From the NCBI GenBank assembly GCA_041488155.1, contig JBGPOS010000045.1:1-32114 (forward strand): a stretch of DNA of 32,114 bases, read 5' to 3'. The notes under the pieces are model-generated. The model did no database searches, was not told the DNA's origin, and was given only the letters and a program-made list of their open reading frames with translations. The position numbers and the translations under genes were made by a program. Positions 23,269 through 31,558 of this stretch are shown here, in pieces; the first letter of the stretch is position 1; the number at the start of each line of letters is the position of its first letter. The DNA is from JBGPOS01 sp041488155. Its GTDB lineage: Bacteria > Chloroflexota > Dehalococcoidia > Tepidiformales > Tepidiformaceae.

Positions 23269-23337
23269 TCTTGGCCGATCACCAACGCCGGATGGAGCGG
23301 CAGCTTCGGACCCCTCAGGACTGACTCCCGCGAAACC

Positions 23338-23541
23338 TTAGAGCTTCTTCACCTCGTCGATGATGCCGAGCAGCAGGCGGATATCGATACGGTCGCCAGG
23401 CTGCGGGTCCCGATAGATGGACTCCGCTGCCACGCGACCCTCGGAGACTCGGTCGGGCTCGTCCTTGAGCGCGTAAGCGATGCGATAGTACCGCGTGCCG
23501 TGGATATCGTAGGGCTGGACGGAGGCAAGGATGGCTTCCAC
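23338..23541 (-). CDS. Small hypothetical protein (67 aa), possibly leaderless
   Basis: A 67-residue protein starting with GTG (23541). It looks like a real fold: AILASVQPYDIHGTRYYRIAY followed by PQPGDRIDIRLLLGIIDEV. The upstream strand shows TATAGA about eight bases before the start with no Shine-Dalgarno sequence, so transcription may begin almost at the start codon. Function unknown; no partner. Confidence 0.6.
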   Translation of the reverse strand: MEAILASVQPYDIHGTRYYRIAYALKDEPDRVSEGRVAAESIYRDPQPGDRIDIRLLLGIIDEVKKL

Positions 23542-23792
23542 AGGGGCATTCTATAACCTCACCCTAGCCCTTCCACCGAGCCGAGGAGTTGGGCGCGTGG
23601 CGGCGGGCTCGCTAGTCCGCGCACACCCCGAAGGTCGGTGCTAAGGCAACAGTTCTGGCAGCGGCTGCTTCGGCAGCGGTTACCACGCGAGCTATGTTCG
23701 TGGGCGGAGAATCGCCCAACCTGTGGTGGACCCGGAGCTCCTCGGCCAATACCCCGTAGAATCGGGAAACCTCCTCGCTGCAGGCCCGTCTC

Positions 23793-24845
23793 TTGTCGCT
23801 CCTCGCTTTCCCTGCTGCCTGTTTCATCCTTTTCGTCCTGCTCGACGCCTTCGAAACGATGATCCTTCCTCGGCGAACCGCGCGACGGCTTAGTATCTCG
23901 CGCGTCTGGTTCCGCATGAGCTGGGCGCCGGTGCGCAGCCTGGCCGCGCGCTTCCGCGGCGAGGGCGCCCGCGAATCGATGCTCAGCTTCTACGGTCCCC
24001 TCTCGCTTCTCCTCCTGCTCGCGCTCTGGGCGCTGCTCCTGGTCTTCGGCTTCGCCGGGATGCAATGGTCCCTTGGCACTCACCTGCGCGATGTCCAAGG
24101 ACAGACCGGCTTCGGCTCGACCCTCTTCTTCAGCGGCGAAACCTTCTTCACGCTCGGCCTCGGCGACGTTTCGCCCACCTCTACCCTCGCCCGGACCATC
24201 ACCGTGGTAGAGGCCGGGACCGGATTCGGCTTTCTGGCTCTTGTGATCGGCTACTTGCCAGTGCTCTACCAGTCGTTCGCGCGACGCGAAGTTGGTATCA
24301 CCCTGCTCGACGCGCGGGCCAGTTCGCCTCCCTCCGCAGGAGAGCTCATGCGGCGCGCCGGCGACGACGAGGAACTGGAGCGGCTACTCTCCGCCTGGGA
24401 GCTCTGGGCGGCCGAACTGCTGGAAAGCCATCTCTCGTACCCGGTCTTGGGCTTCTTCCGTTCGCACCACGACCACCAGTCGTGGGTGGCGATGCTCACG
24501 GTCGTGCTCGATACCTGCGCCCTCATCGTTGCCTCCGACCGGCCGCGGCTCGAAAGGCAGGCCCGCCTCACGTTTGCAATGGCGCGGCACGCAGCGGTCG
24601 ACCTGGCGCAGGTCGTTCGCGCCGAGCCGCATACCGGGCGTGTGCGGCCCCTGCCCGAGGCTCGTCAGTGGACGGGGCTGGTGCCGCTCGGTGGCACCCC
24701 GGACCCCGCACGGCTGGCTGAGCTCCGCGACATGTACGAACCGTATTGCACCGCCCTTGCAGTGCTGCTTGCCCTGCCTCTGCCCGGCTGGTTGCCCTCG
24801 AACCAGCAGCGGGACGACTGGGAAACGACGGCGCGGGGGACCTAG
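23793..24845 (+). CDS. Two-TM potassium-channel-family protein with atypical filter
   Basis: A 350-residue protein. Hydrophobic segments lie at about 3-20, 68-92 and 133-160, with a pore region between the last two: GETFFTLGLGD at 115-125. The filter reads TLGLGD, not the usual TVGYGD/TIGYGD. The remaining ~185 residues are a helical cytoplasmic domain (RRAGDDEELERLLSAWELWAAELLESHLS, WVAMLTVVLDTCAL) and a Pro-rich tail, with no RCK/TrkA domain. The TTG at 23793 is the first start; there is no clear ribosome-binding site. This resembles the Ion_trans_2 family proteins found in many soil bacteria, whose ion selectivity is not established. Confidence 0.8.
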   Translation: MSLLAFPAACFILFVLLDAFETMILPRRTARRLSISRVWFRMSWAPVRSLAARFRGEGARESMLSFYGPLSLLLLLALWALLLVFGFAGMQWSLGTHLRDVQGQTGFGSTLFFSGETFFTLGLGDVSPTSTLARTITVVEAGTGFGFLALVIGYLPVLYQSFARREVGITLLDARASSPPSAGELMRRAGDDEELERLLSAWELWAAELLESHLSYPVLGFFRSHHDHQSWVAMLTVVLDTCALIVASDRPRLERQARLTFAMARHAAVDLAQVVRAEPHTGRVRPLPEARQWTGLVPLGGTPDPARLAELRDMYEPYCTALAVLLALPLPGWLPSNQQRDDWETTARGT

Positions 24846-24867
24846 CAAGGGAGACCCGTACCCTTCA

Positions 24868-25186
24868 CTAGGTCCGGCGGTGCTTGGTGAAGTTGCCCTT
24901 CTGGAACTCCTCGAACGCGGTACGGAGCTCTGCGGCGCGAAACAGGACGAGCGTGCCACCCGGCGGAGCCGCAGGGCCGCTCCAGGTTGGAGTACATCTC
25001 GCCCACGTCCTCACGGTCATAGGCGTCGCGACTGGGATCAAAGTAGCCCTCGCCGCCAATCACGTAGGCGAAAACCGTGTGATCGGTCTTCACCTGGTGC
25101 GCGAATGATGTGCCTGCGGGAAGCGAGACGTCGAGCTAGTCAGGATCGGTGACGATGTCTCGAACAGGACCATCGACGCCTTCGAC
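24868..25186 (-). pseudogene. Pirin (cupin) relic, truncated and broken
   Basis: Read on the minus strand, one frame spells the pirin blocks GVDGPVRDIVTDPD, then a TAG (25136-25138) where the family has Tyr, then LDVSLPAGTSF...HTVFAYVIGGEGYFDPSRDAYDRE and LERPC. A different frame then continues with GTLVLF and, after a deletion of the C-cupin middle, ELRTAFEEFQKGNFTKH. The N-terminal cupin (residues 1 to ~160 of a normal ~285) is absent. At least one nonsense codon, one frame change and two deletions are therefore visible. It is a decayed copy next to the NADH dehydrogenase gene. Confidence 0.85.
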
Positions 25187-25374
25187 CCTCTCTGCGAGCC
25201 GCTCCTCAGAGCCTCTAATGGTCTCGCAGTCGTTAGTCGGACGTATGGCATGCGATGCTCTGCTGTGCCCGAAGCATCATTGGCCAAGCGCGTTCCCCAG
25301 GCCCGGGCAAGGTTCGCCAGTCAGCCCTGGCGTGGGTTGCGGGCCGTCGCCTCTTTCGCTCACGCTTGATCCCG

Positions 25375-26628
25375 GTGGCACTTCCACGAGTCGTGATCAT
25401 CGGAGCGGGCTTCGGCGGGCTGCAGTGCGCCCGCAAGCTCGCTGGCAAGCCGGTCGAAGTACTTCTCCTGGACCGCAACAACTACCATCTCTTCACCCCT
25501 CTGCTCTACCAGGTCGCCAGCTCCCTTCTGAACCCCAGCGACATCGCCCAGCCTGTTCGGAAGATCTTCCGGGGCACAACCAACGTGCACGTGCGGCTGG
25601 CCGAAGTGACGGGGGTCGATTTTCGAGGCAAGTTCGTGCGAACTTCGACCGGGGAGGAGATCGCTTACGACTACCTTGTGGTCGCGGCAGGCAGCACGAC
25701 CAACTTCTTCGGGCTGCAGTTGGCCGAGCAGACGGCGCTTGGGTTGAAGGACCTGGCCGAGGCCCTGGAACTCCGCAACCACATTCTCAGATGCCTCGAG
25801 AAGGCCGTCGGGGCAACCGGCGAAGGCGAACAACGCAGACTGCTTACGTTCGTCATCGTGGGCGGTGGCCCGACCGGTGTGGAGTACGCCGGTGCACTCT
25901 CGGAGCTGGCGCGGCTTGTGGTTCCGAAGGAATACCCGGAACTGGCGCGCCGGCAGGTCCGCATCGTGCTCATCGAAGCAATGGACGAGGTCCTTCCGGG
26001 CTTCCCCAAAAAGCTTGGCAGCGCGGCTCGCAAAGAGCTGGAACGACGAGCCGTTGAGGTGCGAACGGGCGTGAAAGTGGAGGAAGTCCAAGAAGGTCTC
26101 GTGCGGCTCTCGAACAGGGAACAGATCGAGGCGACGACGCTGGTCTGGGCCGCGGGCGTGAAGCCTGCCGAACTCGCTTCAACGCTCAGTGTGTCGCATA
26201 GCCGAACGGGACGCATCGAGGTCGACGAGTTCCTGCGCGTGAAGGGCCTCGAGAGCGTGTTCGCGGTTGGGGACATCGCCTCGGTCGTCCAGGACGAAAA
26301 GGAGGTGCCCATGCTCTCTGCGCCGGCGATGCAAGAGGCTCGTGTGGTCGCGCACAATGTTCTCGCTGTCTGTCGGGCGACACCACTGCGCTCCTTCCGC
26401 TATAGCGACCGCGGCTCGATGGCCACCATCGGGCGGAACGCTGCAGTGGCGCAGCTTCGCTTGCTGCATCTCGACATCACGGGCTTCCTCGGGTGGATCG
26501 CCTGGCTCGTGGTGCACCTCTATTACCTGATTGGGTTCCGAAACCGCATCGCTGTGCTGGCCGGGTGGGCGTGGAACTATCTTCGCTTCGACCGGCCGGT
26601 CCGGATCATCACGCGCGCGAAGTCATGA
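25375..26628 (+). CDS. ndh: Type II NADH dehydrogenase (NDH-2)
   Basis: A 417-residue flavoprotein of the respiratory chain that transfers electrons from NADH to quinone without proton pumping. The FAD-binding GAGFGG is near residues 8-13, NAD-binding GGGPTG is at about 163-168, and ATG-equivalent VFAVGDIASV is near 297-306. Membrane-binding C-terminal helices include FLGWIAWLVVHLYYLIGF and the family-typical GWAWNYLRFDR. GTG 25375 is taken as start, just before RVVIIGAG; TTG 25366 is an alternative, and upstream codons look non-coding. No ribosome-binding site is obvious. It runs divergently from the pirin relic and convergently with the exporter gene. Confidence 0.95.
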   Translation: MALPRVVIIGAGFGGLQCARKLAGKPVEVLLLDRNNYHLFTPLLYQVASSLLNPSDIAQPVRKIFRGTTNVHVRLAEVTGVDFRGKFVRTSTGEEIAYDYLVVAAGSTTNFFGLQLAEQTALGLKDLAEALELRNHILRCLEKAVGATGEGEQRRLLTFVIVGGGPTGVEYAGALSELARLVVPKEYPELARRQVRIVLIEAMDEVLPGFPKKLGSAARKELERRAVEVRTGVKVEEVQEGLVRLSNREQIEATTLVWAAGVKPAELASTLSVSHSRTGRIEVDEFLRVKGLESVFAVGDIASVVQDEKEVPMLSAPAMQEARVVAHNVLAVCRATPLRSFRYSDRGSMATIGRNAAVAQLRLLHLDITGFLGWIAWLVVHLYYLIGFRNRIAVLAGWAWNYLRFDRPVRIITRAKS

Positions 26629-26765
26629 CGAACTCCCCCGAGGCGCGTTTCACTTCGAAGGTCGTTGGAGGCACGTGTCGAACACGGCCGCCGGCTGACC
26701 GATCACGATGACCAGGTCGTGTGAAAGGGTGCGGTTGGTCGGAAGGAAGCCTCGGCGCCCGCCGG

Positions 26766-27683
26766 TTACGCAGTGGCATCGGTCGCCGGTAACGGTTCGT
26801 CTCCCAGACGCGGAAGGCGCGAGCGCCTTCGCCGGGACGGCCAGATGCCGATCGCTAAGCCGACCGACGCCACGAGCAACAAGGCTAGCTGGGGATTGCC
26901 GGCATGGAGTAGCTTCGCGCCAGACAGCAACAGGACGATAGCCAGGGCTGGCCGAATGAACGGGAGGCTGGCACGAACAGACAATCGCGCCCCCAGATAA
27001 ACGCCTGGAATGCTTCCCAGCAGCAACGACAGGGTCAGGCCGAGCCGAAAGTCGCCGAACAAGAGATGCCCCAGCGCTGCGGAAGCTACCAGTGGGACCG
27101 CCTGCACGAGGTCGGTCCCCACCAGTTCCGCCGTGCTCAGCCGGGGATAGAGGAGCATCAACAACACGATCATGATCGAGCCCGAACCGACAGAGGTCAG
27201 ACCCACGATCAGCCCACCGCTTAGCCCGATCACCACAGTAAGAACCCACGTGAGTCGAGAGGTTCGATGGTCGCCGTCTTGAGCGGGCCGAAATTGACGA
27301 CGCCCAAGCAGCACCCTTAGCGCGATGCCGGCTGCGCCAGCGACGAGGGCGACACCGAGCGCGATCTTAATCACTTCTTGCGGACCGCTGCCTTCGCCGG
27401 TGACCCTTAGCAGCACGGCGCCTGAGAAGGCACCGGGGATCGAGCCGATCACGAGTCTCTTGACGACGCCCTTATCCACGGTGCCGCCGCGCCAATGGAC
27501 AGCTCCGCCGACGGGCTTCATGACAACCGCGGCGACAAGATCACTGGATACCGCAGCGAGCGGCTGGACCCCGAACACAAGCACGAGCACTGGCGTAGTC
27601 AGAGCTCCGCCGCCCATGCCGGTCAGGCCCACGGTAAAGCCCACGATGAGGCCTGCCAACGCGATGAAGAGGTCGAGGTGCAA
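26766..27683 (-). CDS. TauE/SafE-family sulfite/anion exporter
   Basis: A 305-residue integral membrane protein with about eight to nine hydrophobic helices in two halves, each opening with a glycine-rich motif: IVGFTVGLTGMGGGAL and the later GLIVGLTSVGSGS. The C-terminal tail is basic. The family exports sulfite, sulfoacetate or related anions. TTG at 27683 is chosen because the family starts at LHLDLFIALAG; a TTG at 27725 would add 14 unconserved residues. The promoter described next puts the transcript start almost at this codon, so translation may be leaderless. Confidence 0.88.
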   Translation of the reverse strand: MHLDLFIALAGLIVGFTVGLTGMGGGALTTPVLVLVFGVQPLAAVSSDLVAAVVMKPVGGAVHWRGGTVDKGVVKRLVIGSIPGAFSGAVLLRVTGEGSGPQEVIKIALGVALVAGAAGIALRVLLGRRQFRPAQDGDHRTSRLTWVLTVVIGLSGGLIVGLTSVGSGSIMIVLLMLLYPRLSTAELVGTDLVQAVPLVASAALGHLLFGDFRLGLTLSLLLGSIPGVYLGARLSVRASLPFIRPALAIVLLLSGAKLLHAGNPQLALLLVASVGLAIGIWPSRRRRSRLPRLGDEPLPATDATA

Positions 27684-27694
27684 GACGATACCAG

Positions 27695-27723
27695 AGTATA
27701 GTTCGTTGAGCGATTTACTCAAC
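27695..27723 (-). promoter_or_regulatory. Promoter of the TauE-family gene with an inverted-repeat operator
   Basis: On the minus strand TTGAGT (plus 27717-27722) and TATACT (plus 27695-27700) form a sigma-70-type pair with a 16-bp spacer. The predicted start of transcription is about five bases before the TTG start codon. GTTGAG (27705-27710) and CTCAAC (27718-27723) are a perfect 6-bp inverted repeat with a 7-bp spacer that overlaps the -35 box and spacer, where a repressor would block polymerase. Confidence 0.55.
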
Positions 27724-27911
27724 AATCACGCCAAGTCTACGACAAGTTCGTCCCTCTGGCAGCCTGGCGACTGCCTCCGATAGCGAGGGCCCGGGCTGCT
27801 CCTTGCGACCAAGTCTGGAACGAGTGTTCTATTCACTTCGGAATCAGGTAGGATGAGGGTGAGGGCGGTAGATCAACAACACCGCGACCGGACAGCGAGG
27901 CCGGATGCTCG

Positions 27912-28166
27912 TTGAATGAGTCAATCTTTCGGTTCGACAACCCCGGCCTGTCGCTGACCGTTTACGCGGACCGCCTGGAAATTGCAGTGAGGAAGCGCCA
28001 CCAAACGATCCCTCTCGCGGATGTCGCGGAAGTCTCCGCGATGAGCCGGCCGAAACGACTACTCGTAGTAACCACCGCGGGGAAGCGGATCGAGCTCTCT
28101 CTCGGTGGTTACTCGGAGGACGCACGTGCTGCCATCGCTCATCAGCTCAATGAGCCACCGAGATGA
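27912..28166 (+). CDS. Small beta-rich hypothetical protein
   Basis: An 84-residue protein from a TTG start. The pattern SLTVYADRLEIAVRKRHQTI followed by PLADVAEVSAM, RLLVVTTAGKRIELSLGG and a final helix resembles a short pleckstrin-homology-like or SHOCT-associated domain. There is no signal peptide. It is divergent from the exporter gene. The function is unknown. Confidence 0.6.
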   Translation: MNESIFRFDNPGLSLTVYADRLEIAVRKRHQTIPLADVAEVSAMSRPKRLLVVTTAGKRIELSLGGYSEDARAAIAHQLNEPPR

Positions 28167-28470
28167 GCGAACCGGACGCAGCCGGGCTCTCGAACATACT
28201 CACCGCTGGAGGATGGAGGAAGCCGACCTTGCTGTTCTCCCTGCGGGAGCGCGTGGCCTCCAGTCCGGCAGGAGTCGCCGCTGCCGCTCTACGGTGAAGT
28301 CGTGCTAGCCTTCAGCCAACACGGTCCTCGCTCCTCATCTGCGTGGTTGGAGCGCCCGTGGTACCCGGTTGAGCGGACCGCCACACCGGTGACAGCAACG
28401 GCTCTGGTTCAACCCAGGGCGCGCCCACCTGCCTCCACCCGGTGTCCGTTAAGAAAGCGAGGGTTCTTCC
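28167..28470. other. Intergenic region before rpsU
   Basis: About 300 bases with no supported gene. GAGGG lies seven bases before the bS21 start. I see no convincing promoter pair, although rpsU should have its own promoter here. Confidence 0.5.
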
Positions 28471-28689
28471 CTGTCAGAGATCATTGTCGGTCCGAACGAG
28501 TCATTCGACGCGGCGCTCCGTCGCTTCATGAAGAAGACCCAGCTGGACGGTGTGCTTTCCGAGGCCAAGCGGCGCCAGAGCTACGAGAAGCCCAGCGACA
28601 AAGCTCGCCGAGAAAAGGCCCGCTCCATCCGCAAGTTGATGAAGAAACAATTGCGGTCCGAGGCGCGGAGGGCCACTCGACGCCCATAA
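28471..28689 (+). CDS. rpsU: Small ribosomal subunit protein bS21, apparent CTG start
   Basis: A 72-residue product matching bS21 over its whole length: SEIIVGPNESFDAALRRFMKK at the N-terminus, then LSEAKRRQSYEKPSDKARRE and a basic tail. The canonical protein starts Met-Ser-Glu-Ile-Ile; here the codon before Ser-Glu-Ile is CTG (28471-28473), with GAGGG seven bases upstream. The frame is closed by TAA about 21 bases further up (28450-28452), and there is no in-frame ATG, GTG or TTG before the internal ATG at 28528, which would remove the conserved first third. bS21 helps mRNA engagement by the 30S subunit. CTG initiation or a base error at the start is the open question. Confidence 0.88.
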   Translation: MSEIIVGPNESFDAALRRFMKKTQLDGVLSEAKRRQSYEKPSDKARREKARSIRKLMKKQLRSEARRATRRP

Positions 28690-28717
28690 GGGCGTGAAGC
28701 CTCTGCCGCAGGAGGCT
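28680..28717 (+). terminator. Tandem hairpins at the rpsU stop
   Basis: ACGCCC (28680-28685) and GGGCGT (28690-28695) form a hairpin whose loop contains the TAA stop codon. AGCCTC (28698-28703) and GAGGCT (28712-28717) form a second one immediately after. There is no long U-run, so they may be a weak or factor-assisted terminator. Confidence 0.4.
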
Positions 28718-29047
28718 CGGAGTGAATCTGAAGGGTTCGCCGTGTCTGGTTTCCATTCGCGACCTCTCCTTCGCCTTGCAGAGTCGAGACATCATGCAGA
28801 TGCCCCCCAGCGCAGATGCCCATCGGTGGAAGCTCGATCCTCGAATGAGCGTGGTTCGTGGAACTGGGCGCTAAGGGCCCGCCATCCAAGTTCCCAGGCG
28901 CTCGCTCCTCGCATCAATCTCGAGGCGCTCCCCGAGGCAACTGGAAGTCGCGGATGACGTTTCTTGGAAACCGAACAAAGATCTTGTTCGAGCTCATCAA
29001 TTCTCTAACCGGCACGACCTCTACCAGGCACCTCGGGCGAGCGTTCG
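28718..29047. other. Non-coding region after rpsU
   Basis: About 330 bases between rpsU and the end of the converging barrel-protein gene. Open frames here look like chance ones with no recognisable domain or ribosome-binding site. Confidence 0.5.
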
Positions 29048-30160
29048 TTAGCGGGCGGCGCCGAGTGCGGTGGCTCCATGGAGTGTCTCCTCGTCCGGAT
29101 TCTCCGCGTGCCCTGGCGTCGGAGGGGTCACTCGCGCGTACAGGTGAAGGGGCAACGAATCGAGAAGCGCCAGCGCCCCTTCGATATTCGCCTCTGCCCC
29201 CGAGTTCTCGCTGACCCGCCCGCTGTCTATGCCGTCGTGCACGAGGCCGCGGTCGCGGTCGTACACGGGTTGGCCAGCCCAGTTCCGGCCGTTGAACCAG
29301 GCGCGAGCAGCATCCGCCAGCCGTCTGTAGCGCGGTTCATCCCTAGCCGTCGCTATGGCGTCGAGGCCGCACACCACGGAACTGACATCGAACGGGATGA
29401 CGGTCGAACCCGGGAAGTGCCGTTCGACCGCGGGCACCAGGACTGCTTCTGCGCTTCGGCGGGCACGCTCAATCAGTTCCGCCCGGCCGAACGTTGTCCC
29501 CGCTTCCGCGAGCGCTGCTTCCTGCAGGTGCCCCCAGAGATGTATCCGAGCGCTCCCTGCCTGGTCGGGCAGGACGTCGCCTATGGCAGCGGCCGCGATT
29601 TCGCTCGCCCACGCCAACGCGCGGGCTGCCACGGGATCCGCACGAGTCGCACGCCAGTATTCGACAGCGGCGAGGACGCAGACTGCCCTGACGTCGAGGT
29701 AGGGCGTCGGGCGGTCGAGCCATGGGAGGCCCCGCTCGAAGCTCTCGGCACAGCTGGCGTCGTCGAAGGCGGAAACGCCGCAGGCGAGGGCGTGCATCGC
29801 CCGAGCCACCCATGGGCCGTCACCCGGCCTGGAGGTGCTGGCGGCCAGGTTCTTCCGTCCATCCCAGTCGAGGATGAAGTTGGCGAAGGTGCCATCAGCT
29901 GTCTGCATCGCCCGGACGAAAGCCAGCAGCCCTGCGGCGTCATCGCGCGCCCAGGCTAAGCGGTGGCGCTGCCAGAGCGTGGTGTACAGAACGGCAGCCC
30001 TGGCGGCGTCATCGACGCAAGCGACGCCTTCAAATCCCTGTTCGGCGGCAGCCTGCTGGCGCAGGCCACCCGTGGCCGCCTGCGCGTACACCGCGACCGC
30101 CTTCGCGCCGTTCTCCAGGGCCGGCACCGGCCTTGTCAAACGCCGGATCTGGCGAATCAA
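29048..30160 (-). CDS. (Alpha/alpha)6-barrel-like glycosidase-fold protein next to a glycosyltransferase
   Basis: A 370-residue, mostly helical protein from a TTG start with GGAG about nine bases ahead. Repeated helix-hairpin units (VACVDDAARAAVLYTTLW, WVARAMHALACGVSAF, YLDVRAVCVLAAVEYW, LWGHLQEAALAEAG, FDVSSVVCGLDAIA, SGAEANIEGALALLD) suggest an (alpha/alpha)6 toroid as in several glycoside hydrolase families. VDDAAR and NFILDWDG carry acidic residues that could be catalytic. No signal peptide. It lies 138 bp downstream of a GT4 gene in the same direction, a pairing seen in glycan loci, so a carbohydrate substrate is likely but unidentified. Confidence 0.72.
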   Translation of the reverse strand: MIRQIRRLTRPVPALENGAKAVAVYAQAATGGLRQQAAAEQGFEGVACVDDAARAAVLYTTLWQRHRLAWARDDAAGLLAFVRAMQTADGTFANFILDWDGRKNLAASTSRPGDGPWVARAMHALACGVSAFDDASCAESFERGLPWLDRPTPYLDVRAVCVLAAVEYWRATRADPVAARALAWASEIAAAAIGDVLPDQAGSARIHLWGHLQEAALAEAGTTFGRAELIERARRSAEAVLVPAVERHFPGSTVIPFDVSSVVCGLDAIATARDEPRYRRLADAARAWFNGRNWAGQPVYDRDRGLVHDGIDSGRVSENSGAEANIEGALALLDSLPLHLYARVTPPTPGHAENPDEETLHGATALGAAR

Positions 30161-30298
30161 CGCCGTGGCTCCGCGAGTGCGTCGACGGTCAGCGGGCCGG
30201 GCCCAGCGCCGGGGGCCACCGTGGCAGCGAGCACGCCACGGATTCCCCTGGAACCCCAGGACCGAGCGGCGCCACCGCTGGCCGTCATCCGTCCCGGC

Positions 30299-31558
30299 TC
30301 AAGCAGCGGAGGCTGCGGGCACGCGTCCCACGCCAGCCACTTCGCGAAAGAGATTCAGCGACCGCCGGGCGACGATCGGCCACGTCGTGTGGCGGCCGTA
30401 ATCGTAGGCGTTGCGTTCGAGTTCCAGTTGCAGCGCCGGGTCGCCCAGCACCCGGTTGATTGCGTCGGCGAGGGCGCGTTCGCTCCGGAAGTCGACGAGG
30501 ATCCCGCGGCCCCGGGCTAGCACTTCCTCCGCATGCAGGTATGGCGTCGAGACGATTGCCTTGCCTGCCCCAAGGGCGTAAGCCAGTGTGCCGCTGGTGA
30601 TCTGGTTCGGGTCGAGGTAGGGGGTCACATAGACGTCCGTGGCGTGCAGGTAGGCAACGATGTCCTCCTGGGCCAGGTACCGGTCGATGAAGCGTACGTG
30701 CTCCGAGAGACCGCGGGACTGGACCAGCATGGTCAGCTCTTCGCGGTAGCTTTCGCCCAAGGCGCGGACGAATTCGGGGTGGGTGCGGCCGAGAATCAGG
30801 TAGAGGGCTTCGGGATGCCTTTCGGCCACCGGCTCCATCGCCCGGATTGCGTACTCGAGCCCCTTACGCGGGTCGACCAGCCCGAACGTCGAGATGACCG
30901 TGCGCCCCTCCAGCCCGAGCCGAACCTTCGCCCGGTCGCGGTCCGCGGGCGGCATTGGCGGCACCCCATGAGGGATCACGCGGACGCGGTTTTCCGGAAG
31001 GCCGTAATCCTGAACGAGCAGGCGCCTGGCCGTTTCCGTCATCGCCACTACCGCTGCGCTGCGTTCGCCGATCCGCTGCAGCGCCCTGCGGTGCGAGGAA
31101 TGAGGCTTGGGCAGAATGGTGTGCAGCGTCGTCACCACGGGCTTGCGCAGGACGTCGAAGAAGGGTTCTAGGTGGTCTACAAAGCCGTCCTTCCAGATCC
31201 CGTACAGCCCGAACTCATGCTGGATGGCAACGACGTCGACGTTCGAAGCGTTCAGCTCCTCGGCGGCCGCCCGGTAGTTCGCGGGGCTGCCCTGCTCGAT
31301 CCGCCATCGGACTTCAGGCCCGTATTCGTGCGCGGGCCAGGGTTGGTCGATGGCCGCCCATGAGACGGTGGCGGCCGCGTCGACTGCCTCGATCGAGCGG
31401 GCCAAGTCGCTCGTGAAGGTCGCGATCCCGCACTGCCGCGGCGGACACGTCGCAACAAAGGCGATGGAAAAGGGTGCGCCACCAGGGACGCGGAAGCCGT
31501 ATTCACGCTGGTCTGATGGAATGGCATTGCCATTCGCGTAGGTCATTTTTCGGTCCAC
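30299..31558 (-). CDS. Glycosyltransferase family 4 protein (GT-B)
   Basis: A 419-residue GT-B glycosyltransferase. The N-terminal Rossmann half begins SIAFVATCPPRQCGIATFT and contains VDVVAIQHEFGLYG. The C-terminal half has VISTFGLVDPRKGLEYAIRA, HVRFIDRYLAQEDIVAYLHA and the donor-site block TDVYVTPYLDPNQITSGTLA with the later PYLHAEE. GTG 31558 is taken as start because GGAGGT lies five bases ahead; ATG 31546 is an alternative, and the open frame further up is unlike protein. The donor and acceptor sugars are unknown. Its partner is the barrel protein downstream. Confidence 0.92.
   Translation of the reverse strand: MDRKMTYANGNAIPSDQREYGFRVPGGAPFSIAFVATCPPRQCGIATFTSDLARSIEAVDAAATVSWAAIDQPWPAHEYGPEVRWRIEQGSPANYRAAAEELNASNVDVVAIQHEFGLYGIWKDGFVDHLEPFFDVLRKPVVTTLHTILPKPHSSHRRALQRIGERSAAVVAMTETARRLLVQDYGLPENRVRVIPHGVPPMPPADRDRAKVRLGLEGRTVISTFGLVDPRKGLEYAIRAMEPVAERHPEALYLILGRTHPEFVRALGESYREELTMLVQSRGLSEHVRFIDRYLAQEDIVAYLHATDVYVTPYLDPNQITSGTLAYALGAGKAIVSTPYLHAEEVLARGRGILVDFRSERALADAINRVLGDPALQLELERNAYDYGRHTTWPIVARRSLNLFREVAGVGRVPAASAA

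Noticed and set aside
16475..25138. TAG recoded as an amino acid (amber suppression), suggested by in-frame TAG codons in both the methyltransferase and the pirin relic
   Set aside because: Several intact genes here (alcohol dehydrogenase, comM, PPOX-like protein) end in TAG at the family-typical length, and the pirin copy also has a frame change and deletions. Ordinary mutation explains both.
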